Assembly: GCA_003024985.2 (NCBI GenBank)
Contig: PXIH01S0010813.1
DNA length: 11,663 bases
DNA from: Euperipatoides rowelli
Lineage: Eukaryota; Onychophora; Udeonychophora; Euonychophora; Peripatopsidae
Strand: one strand, 5' to 3'
Shown: positions 6,619 to 11,663 of the stretch, piece after piece
How positions within the stretch are numbered: the stretch's first letter is position 1
Layout of the letters: each line of letters opens with the position of its first letter
Translations under genes and position numbers: made by a program
The notes under the pieces: model-generated
What the model saw: only the letters and a program-made list of their open reading frames with translations
What the model was told of the DNA's origin: nothing
Database searches by the model: none

Positions 6619-6631
6619 CCAAAGCTGTACC

Positions 6632-6647
6632 ATTACCACACTTATTT
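6632..6647. repeat. SINE target-site copy 3
   Basis: ATTACCACACTTATTT at the 5' boundary of SINE B is identical to 6261-6276. Confidence 0.9.
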
Positions 6648-6765
6648 GTTTTTGAAAACACTTGTTTTATTAACTGTTAGTGGGAAACTGCCTCTATGTT
6701 TGAATTGTACAGAAACAGGACATAAACTGGCATGCATATTACCCTGTAAAATAGAAAGCGTAAGA
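6643..6765 (+). pseudogene. LINE ORF1 C-terminal remnant with zinc knuckle
   Basis: The frame ending at TAA 6763-6765 reads GKLPLCLNCTETGH followed by KLAC. The cysteines are at 6697, 6706, 6733 and 6745 and the histidine at 6721 (C-x2-C-x4-H-x3-C-x3-C). The GxPPLCLxCxxxGH form is typical of gag-like ORF1 proteins of LINEs, which bind RNA. H-x3-C is one residue shorter than the canonical H-x4-C, which may be a decay indel. The two upstream SINE insertions add 774 bp including two target copies, a multiple of three, so they do not shift this frame. The rest of ORF1 is not securely identified. Confidence 0.55.
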
Positions 6766-7067
6766 TAAAATATATGGATGACCACAATAACTGAATGGCC
6801 ACTGATGGAAAATAAAAGTTTTCATCATTATTGAAAAATTCCAAGACATGGAATTTCTCCAATAAATTAGAGAAGATCTGATCATTACACAGGATCATCT
6901 TATGATTGAAAAACAATCAGAAAAATTTAGAAATGAAGTTGTCAAAAGATCAAGCGATAATTGCCTCACCCACTCATCGCCTTATCCAATGTTATAATGT
7001 TGCAAGCTTCCCATGGAAACATAAAGGATGTTGCAAGGGAATCAACCTTTAATAAACAGTCTTAGTA
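6766..7067. other. Spacer between ORF1 remnant and ORF2
   Basis: About 300 bases with stops in all plus frames. A 79-codon minus-strand open frame (6677-6916) overlaps the ORF1 knuckle antisense and is dismissed. It may be the eroded ORF1 tail plus the inter-ORF region. Confidence 0.5.
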
Positions 7068-7750
7068 ATGGCAGCAGTGACAAATTTGATAATTACTTTG
7101 ATAAATGTTCATTCTTTTAATGTTATTGCTACTGTGAATGTTGTTTTAAAGTACGTTATGAAGTTGAAGCCTGAAATTGTTTTTGTACAGGAAACGAGAA
7201 GAAGGAGAACTGACAATAAAGTGGTTTGGAGGTTAGTAAAAAAATAATTATGTGTTTCGAACATCGGTTGAATAGCTGTAGGCAGGGACTAGCTATATTA
7301 GTAGCAAGGCACCTTATGAGTCATTTTGTGGAATTTAAAGTGATTAATGATAATATTGTGCTGTTAATAATGAATATGGGATGGAAAAGTGTGAGATTTT
7401 ATAACGTGCATGCCCCAATTTTAGGGTCTCAGAGAACTGAGTTTTATTCTTTATTATCAAAAGAGATTCAGGAATTTTCAGAGAATGTATTTATAATTGG
7501 AGATTATAACATAAACTCTCATTATAAAGAATGTGTTAATCAGAAATTTATGGATAAATATGGATTTATGGATGTAGCACTATTAAAGAGAATGGGACAT
7601 TTGCCAACTAGGAGAGATTATCGGTCAGAGATTCGATTGGATATAATTTTGGTGTGATCTTTTTTCACGTTATGAGCTCAAGTTACATTATGTTCCTTTT
7701 TCTGACCATCTAATAATGGTTTTGAACTGTGTAGACAATGAGTATCAGGA
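7068..7750 (+). pseudogene. LINE ORF2 N-terminal part: APE-type endonuclease, two frameshifts
   Basis: ORF2 probably starts at ATG 7068 (MAAVTN...). The first 59 codons end at TAA 7245 and hold the N-terminal endonuclease strand (LINVHSFN, where family members usually have Asn in place of His) and the metal-binding QET (7188-7196). A frameshift near 7225-7235 moves coding to the 7226-7657 frame. That frame has a CRQGLAIL strand, FYNVHAP, the GDYN motif (IIGDYNIN), and THR-R-DYRSEIRLDIIL-type C-terminal strands. A second frameshift at about 7655 leads to the PFSDHLI motif (SDH at 7701-7709). This enzyme class nicks target DNA to prime reverse transcription. Key Glu, Asp/Asn and His positions survive, but the N-terminal Asn is His and the frame is broken. 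Confidence 0.82.
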
Positions 7751-8599
7751 GAAATTTTATAGAGTGGGCATAGCCCCCTTGTGCAATGAGCATGAAATGG
7801 ATGCATTACGATATACTGAGAATATTGAAACGGTTTGTAATATTGAAACTTTAAAGCCAATGGTAAGGTGGAGTATTTTGAAGAAGATAGCATGGGAATT
7901 TATTGTTCAAAGAACTTTGTCTGGGAGAAAGTTGATATCAAAGGAAATTTATAATAATACTCGACGTATTGAAGTATTGGTCAATGAGGGAACAGAACAC
8001 AGTGAAAAAATAATTAGATTGAGTTATAGAAATGAATATTTATTAAAAGTACAGACAAAATTGATTCGGATGAAGCTTAGTCAGGAAAGTTATATTTCAA
8101 ATCAGTCGCCAAGGTGGAGATATCTCTCTGCTCTTTGGAAAAGCAAAGCTGGGGGAAACAATATCTTAAAGATAGATTATTTATTTGAGAATGACTTAGA
8201 AATTGTAAGAATGGCACAAAAGTATTTTATAGATGAGCTTGAGAAGAAGTTTGGAAGTAAAAGGGACAGTAGCAGCTACAAGTTGGGAGTTTCAGACACA
8301 AAGTACAAATTTTTTATTTCTAAAAGTCCAAATTTAGCAGTTATAGAGGAACATGGTTTAGATTTAGAAGTTACAAAGGATGAATTATTAATGGCAATTA
8401 AGTCTGGAAAAACAGAAGCAGCCGCTGGTCCTGATGGGCTAGGCTATTCAGTCTATAAAAATATGTTGGTGAGGGAAATTCAGATGCTAGTTTATTATAT
8501 AAATAATTTATTGATTTATGGAGCTAATAACAAATCTTTTTCGGAGTTTAATTCTGCTTATATTAGGATGATTTTGAAAAAGAACAATGATGTTGAATA
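7655..8599 (+). pseudogene. LINE ORF2 middle part: linker and start of reverse transcriptase
   Basis: The frame is open from just after the endonuclease SDH motif to TAG 8598-8600. It contains a Lys/Glu-rich linker, SPRWRYLSALW, and the region before the RT fingers. The first recognisable RT motif is AAAGPDGLGYSVYK (from 8418), the counterpart of KAPGPDG in L1-type enzymes. Next come a hydrophobic helix and IRMILKKN, where family proteins have an I-xx-I-x-K strand. The frame ends only because the retrocopy at 8600 was inserted. Coding resumes at 9004 in the matching register once the insert and one duplication copy are ignored, so no codons of the LINE were lost here. Confidence 0.8.
8590..8599. 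repeat. Target-site duplication, left copy, of the retrocopy
   Basis: ATGTTGAATA is repeated exactly at 8994-9003 after the poly(A) run. Confidence 0.9.
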
Positions 8600-8993
8600 G
8601 CACAATTAGTTTCCGGTTCAAGATGGCGATGGCCAGTAATCTTTGTAAGAGCTCCGGAGATATTTTTAAAAAAGAATGGCATATGTTGCAAAGAAAGATT
8701 AGAGAGTATGATGTTACGATAATTGATGAGGTTAGTAATTCCAGCAAATTTATTTAATTAGTTAAGAGCCTGAAGTATTGGCATAAGGNATTTAAGTGCA
8801 AATTTAATAATGTTTGGTGATTATTGTGTTTAGTTTATCTTTATTGTTTTTCTAGTATCATTTAACATTCATGAAGCTTCATGTTATATGTGATAGTGTG
8901 GTAAGTGCATTTTTCCAAGCTAGTTATTTAGTAATATTAATGTGTAACTAGATTGTATATATTTTATTAAGAGAATAAAAAAAAAAAAAAAAA
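8600..8993 (+). mobile_element. Poly(A)-tailed retroinsertion (probable partial mRNA retrocopy) inside LINE ORF2
   Basis: This 394-bp insert starts GCACAATTAGTTTCCGG, ends in a run of 18 A (8977-8994, preceded by GAGAAT) and is flanked by the perfect 10-bp duplication ATGTTGAATA. These are the marks of target-primed insertion by LINE machinery. It has no A or B box and no match to the SINEs here. The 5' part has a locally higher G+C content and reads like a 5' leader (TTCCGGTTCAAG) followed by a well-placed ATG. The remainder is A+T-rich with stops in all frames, so most of it is untranslated or intronic. The single N of the window (8789) is in this insert. An unknown 5'-truncated LINE or non-tRNA SINE is the main alternative. 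Confidence 0.8.
8623..8757 (+). pseudogene. Short open frame in the retrocopy, possibly exon 1 of an unidentified host gene
   Basis: The 44-codon frame starts at ATG in the context CAAGATGGCG, good for eukaryotic initiation, and reads MAMASNLCKSSGDIFKKEW then a charged helix-like stretch (QRKIREYD) before IIDEV. The text GATGAG-GTTAGTAATT at about 8731-8740 resembles a splice donor (AG|GTTAGT). Coding after it quickly meets a stop at 8755-8757, as expected if an intron was retained. If so, the parent gene has an exon 1 encoding about 36 residues. I do not recognise the protein. The frame may no longer be expressed. Confidence 0.4.
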
Positions 8994-9003
8994 ATGTTGA
9001 ATA
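8994..9003. repeat. Target-site duplication, right copy, of the retrocopy
   Basis: ATGTTGAATA follows the A-run directly and matches 8590-8599 exactly. Confidence 0.9.
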
Positions 9004-9985
9004 TGTTATTGATGTGAAAAAATATAGGCCCATAGTTCTTATCAATGTGGATACAAAGTTGATTCATAAAATTCTTATAAAGCGCATTTCCCTATAGTCA
9101 ATGAGATATTACCAGAAGGAGTATTTGGGGGTAAAAGGAAGACAATCTCTCAAGAAATAATGTGGCTTCATTTAGTATTTAATGTAAGATATCAGAAGAG
9201 AAGATCTAACACTTATATTATAAAAGTTGATATGGAGAATGCATTTACCTATGTCAATATAGATTATTTAAATTACATTGTTTTGAAATATTTAGGAGAC
9301 AACAGGACAATTGATTATGTTTTTGATTAGGAACAAATCAGTGGCATTTGTAAACAATAAGAAATTTTCACATTTTCAAACGTTAAAATATGCCTTGTTA
9401 TAGGGATCGGCCCTGTCATCGGTGCTGTATGTCATTTATTTAATGGAACTTTATTTATGTCTAAAGAGCACAGGTGGAGTTTGGGTGAAGGATAAACTGT
9501 TCAAAATAGACTTGATTTCGTATATCGATGATGTCAACATTATTGATACAACAAAAGAACAAACAGTTGCAGTTTACAATGTTTTGACATCATTTATGGA
9601 GGTGTCAGGAGTTAGAATTAATCTTGCCAAGTCTTATGTATGGGATGTGGATGGAGGGAGTGTGCTAAAGTTCAGAGGAACGAAAGGGGAACATGGTTGC
9701 ATCTTGGGAATTCCTTTCCCTAAAAATAATCTGGATGTTATGAAAATCAAAATCTTAAATGTGAAAATTGTGGAGATTGAGGAAATTGCTAGGAAAATTT
9801 CATTGAATTGTGGAGGTTGGAGGGAGAGAGTACGTTTGATAAATGTACTTATTGTTCCGAAATTTGTTTATTATTTTCCTTTGATCATAATAAGAAATTT
9901 AAAAAAAAAATACATAAGATTTTACAAACTTGTATATTTGGTGGATTTAAATATTTGGCCTAATGGAAAATATACTTCCTTTTAA
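9004..9985 (+). pseudogene. LINE ORF2 reverse transcriptase core, frameshifted
   Basis: Three segments are needed to follow the protein. The first has KKYRPIVLINVDTKLIHK, the counterpart of the RPISLLN-DYKI motif, to about 9100, where TAG interrupts. The second (about 9100-9328) has ILPEGVFGG, TISQEIMWLH, then motif A IKVDMENAF with the catalytic Asp at 9229-9231, and ends at TAG. The third frame has a stop (TAG 9401) exactly where families have Gln of the QG motif, then GSALSSVLYVIYL, motif C SYIDDV (9521-9532, both Asp present), SGVRINLAKS, a LGIPF motif and the thumb region GGWRERVRLINVLIVPKF. All three catalytic Asp codons are kept although the frame is not. Confidence 0.88.
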
Positions 9986-10736
9986 AAAAAAGACGTTTGG
10001 GATTAATGGATTTTGCAACATTAAATAAAGTGATTATGTTTAATTTCGTTCAAAGAAACATATTACTAAAAACACAAATTGGAGGTTTGATTGACGGACA
10101 AAACAAGGGGAAGGACACTTTGCTTAATGTATGGATTAAGCAGTACGGTGAGGTGAGCGAAAAATTGCAAGGTGAAGATAAAGCATCCTATAAGAGGCTG
10201 TCGAGAGTGTCAATTTGGAGTGATAATAATCTTGCTGAATACAGGAATGCTAATGTGGCCTTAAAAAGAAGCCTTGGGACTCATGTTGAAAATACTTTAG
10301 AAAAATTTATAATAAAGTAAGAACTTGGTATATTGCCGGTGAAATCAAGATTGGTGAAAATGGGAATTATAAGGACATATAATGTGGACTGCCCTTTAGG
10401 GTGTGGAATGGATGAGGACATAAGACATTTGTTTGGGGTGTGCCCAAGAGGGAGAGGGCTTCTGCAGGTGGTATTAAAAAAAGCATGGGGTAAGTATGGG
10501 TTAAGGAATATTTTTGGAAAAAGGGACAATTGGGGGACTACATACTCGGATGAAGAAGTTCATTTATGTCAGTTTTTTCTCATTGTGGAAAACGAGGTGT
10601 GACATAGTGTTTAAAGATGTTAGGGATTAATGTACTGAGTTCTTTTTTAATGAGTGTAAATAACGAGTATAAAAAATATTTGTTTTCTATGACAGAAGAC
10701 ATAATAGATAGAATATGGGACAGGGAGGTTGTTTAA
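9986..10736 (+). pseudogene. LINE ORF2 C-terminal part with CCHC finger
   Basis: After a stop and A-run at about 9984-9996, coding continues as GLMDFATLNKVIMFNFV, the counterpart of the GGLGLxD motif behind the RT thumb. A stop at 10318 and a frame change lead to PVKSRLVKMGI and the finger C-x3-C-x7-H-x4-C (CPLGC to HLFGVC, 10390-10443), as in zf-RVT regions of L1/Tx1-type LINEs. Near 10583 another shift is needed to reach LWKTRCDIVFKDVRD, and a last one to reach MTEDIIDRIWDREVV with TAA at 10734-10736. The RCDI pattern and the final acidic/aromatic stretch suggest this is the true end of ORF2. Confidence 0.75.
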
Positions 10737-10914
10737 GAAAAAATTATTGGTATTGGCTGTTTCAATTGAGTAAATATGTATAGTGTACATTGTTTGTAAA
10801 TTTATAATGTAATTGAATATAGTTGGTAGATATCAGTAATGGGGACTTACTGGGATTATTTTAGTTGTAAATTTCTATTGTTTTATAATAAAAATAAAAA
10901 ATTAAAAAAAAAGA
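10737..10914 (+). other. LINE 3' untranslated region and degenerate A-rich tail
   Basis: No coding motif is seen after the ORF2 stop. The sequence runs to TATAATAAAAATAAAAAATT followed by nine A (10886-10914), a plausible old tail containing AATAAA. No target duplication could be assigned because the 5' end of this LINE is unknown. Confidence 0.5.
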
Positions 10915-11040
10915 TAAATAATAAGAGGCAATTGAAAAAAGAACTGAAACAATTGTGCCAACTTTTAAATCAGTCAGTTAATAAATCTAATGGTGAAAGT
11001 TTGAACATGGATAATGTTAAAAATGGAATAGATATTTAGA
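10839..11040 (+). CDS. Doubtful 66-codon Lys-rich open frame
   Basis: The frame starts inside the LINE 3' region, runs through the A-rich tail as poly-Lys, and continues as a Lys/Glu/Leu/Gln-rich helix-like stretch (RQLKKELKQLCQLLNQ) ending at TAG. Only the part after 10915 could be non-LINE, for example a piece of host exon or a coiled-coil fragment. No start context or splice evidence supports it, and it is probably fortuitous. Confidence 0.12.
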
Positions 11041-11663
11041 GATGCAAAACATGATTTATCTAAAAAAATAAAGTTAAGTCCCATGTGTATTCTGCTTCGT
11101 ATACTCATAAATGAAACATTATTGGTTATTTAAAATAAAAAAATTTTAAAAGGCAAGTAAATGTAGAAAACTAAATTTTAATACCTTTTAAAAGAAAATA
11201 AGAAAATTTGATGGATTAAACATAACTTTTTAGGTAAAATAAAACTAAATTGACAAAACTGAAAATAGTATTGATATACACATTAAAAATGTAGCCAATG
11301 GTCTTGTGAAAGCATTTTAGAATTGATTTTTAAGCTCAAAAATTATTTACAATGTGTTAACTCAATTTCTGCATTTTAAAGATTCATAAATGTTTCTATC
11401 TGAACACATTTAATTGAAATGAAAATAAAATATTCAAAATATTCAAAACATTAAATGAGAAGTTAAAACTAAAATCTAATAGTTTATTTTAAATTGTATG
11501 GCTATATTGTATATAAATATTTTGCTACTGTTATATTTAATAAATATTTACATCCCAATTTACAAGGATTTAATTTAGATATTTTTGGAACAACAGGATT
11601 TAATCAACTATTACTACTATTCTTTTTTTGAAAAAAAAAACCCACACCGTTTGCAAATATATA
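10915..11663. other. A+T-rich terminal stretch without recognised features
   Basis: Apart from the doubtful frame ending at 11040, this contains simple A/T-rich sequence with stops in every frame, no inverted-repeat ends, no tRNA-like boxes and no tandem repeat. A run of 7 T followed by G and 10 A lies near 11623-11640. Confidence 0.6.

Larger units (their letters stand above)
6277..6631 (-). mobile_element. tRNA-derived SINE B, minus orientation, full length (about 355 bp)
   Basis: A perfect 16-bp duplication bounds it (6261-6276 and 6632-6647), and it ends in a poly(A) tail (plus-strand T-run from 6273). The minus-strand head has an A box TGGTCCAGCGG that matches TRGYNNARNNG fully, then TTTAAG and ACTG, and a B-box-like GGACCGATCCC. 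The A-to-B spacing is 47 bases. TGGTCCAGCGGTTTAAG recalls class II tRNAs such as tRNA-Leu (TGGCCGAGCGG), though this is only a resemblance. The body contains TTACAATCTTCTGGACAGG, similar to SINE A. The 3' end GTTTCCTTAGCCGTTAGGCGG also resembles SINE A's tail, while the middle differs. It is younger than SINE A judged by its duplication. Confidence 0.88.
6643..10914 (+). mobile_element. Decayed L1/Tx1-like LINE (non-LTR retrotransposon); 5' end not defined
   Basis: Plus-strand order of remains: ORF1 zinc knuckle (6691-6747), ORF2 APE-type endonuclease (7068-7750), reverse transcriptase (about 8370-9985), C-terminal CCHC finger (10390-10443), end of ORF2 (10736), and a 3' untranslated region ending in a degenerate A-rich tail (10886-10914). 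This arrangement, with an APE endonuclease, a gag-like knuckle ORF1 and a cysteine finger behind the reverse transcriptase, fits the L1/Tx1 group. The assignment rests on motifs, not on a tree. Removing the retrocopy at 8600-8993 leaves about 1,090 codons for ORF2, near the usual size. The element may extend left across the two SINEs to about 5320. Several frameshifts and stops make it inactive. Confidence 0.85.

Noticed and set aside
6164-6631. Functional tRNA genes on the minus strand
   Set aside because: A and B boxes are present, but no acceptor or anticodon stems fold convincingly and the units carry SINE bodies, A-tails and target duplications.
8789-8789. Ambiguous base N as a biological signal
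   Set aside because: It is an assembly or base-calling uncertainty within the retrocopy and does not affect any conclusion.
10839-11040. Host coiled-coil gene
   Set aside because: The frame reads through the LINE A-rich tail as Lys, so its length is largely compositional; kept only as a doubtful entry.

Overview
The window is eukaryotic, most likely from an invertebrate animal. It is very A+T-rich (roughly 70% by eye), dense in homopolymer runs, and has no operon-like packing or ribosome-binding sites. Everything recognisable is repetitive or mobile DNA, and no intact host gene is visible. I cannot name the species.

Layout: (1) 1-715 is the right edge of a tandem array with a 123-bp monomer. 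It is followed by a short palindrome (727-750) and unique A+T-rich DNA. (2) 1550-1855 is a degraded tRNA-type SINE on the minus strand. (3) 2518-4352 is a DNA transposon of the Merlin/IS1016 superfamily. It has perfect 24-bp terminal inverted repeats and a DDE transposase gene (2685-3581) that is uninterrupted except for one in-frame TGA. Its two flanks (2436-2517 and 4353-4507) look like the two halves of a second SINE copy, so the transposon appears to have landed in a SINE. (4) 4838-5226 is a 389-bp non-autonomous hAT element with perfect 16-bp inverted repeats, a perfect 8-bp target-site duplication (TACTAGGA) and an internal ~50-bp minisatellite. (5) From somewhere at or before 6643 to about 10914 lies a decayed plus-strand LINE of L1/Tx1 type. 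It keeps an ORF1 zinc-knuckle remnant (6691-6765) and an ORF2 (7068-10736) encoding an APE-type endonuclease, a reverse transcriptase and a C-terminal CCHC finger, broken by several frameshifts and stops. (6) Two minus-strand SINEs (5874-6260 and 6277-6631) sit one after the other upstream of ORF2, separated and flanked by three copies of one 16-bp target sequence. (7) A 394-bp poly(A)-tailed insert (8600-8993), flanked by the 10-bp duplication ATGTTGAATA, interrupts the reverse transcriptase. It resembles a retrocopy of the 5' part of a host transcript. (8) 10915-11663 is A+T-rich DNA without a recognised feature.

The elements form a nested record. The LINE was hit at least once by a retrocopy, and the SINE pair lies in its probable ORF1 region. 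One SINE was hit by Merlin, and one SINE target was used twice. The LINE class could in principle have supplied the machinery for the SINE and retrocopy insertions, but no shared 3' tail with this LINE was seen. The least ordinary items are the nearly intact Merlin, the double SINE insertion, the retrocopy with a putative retained splice donor, and a SINE group that may be undescribed.
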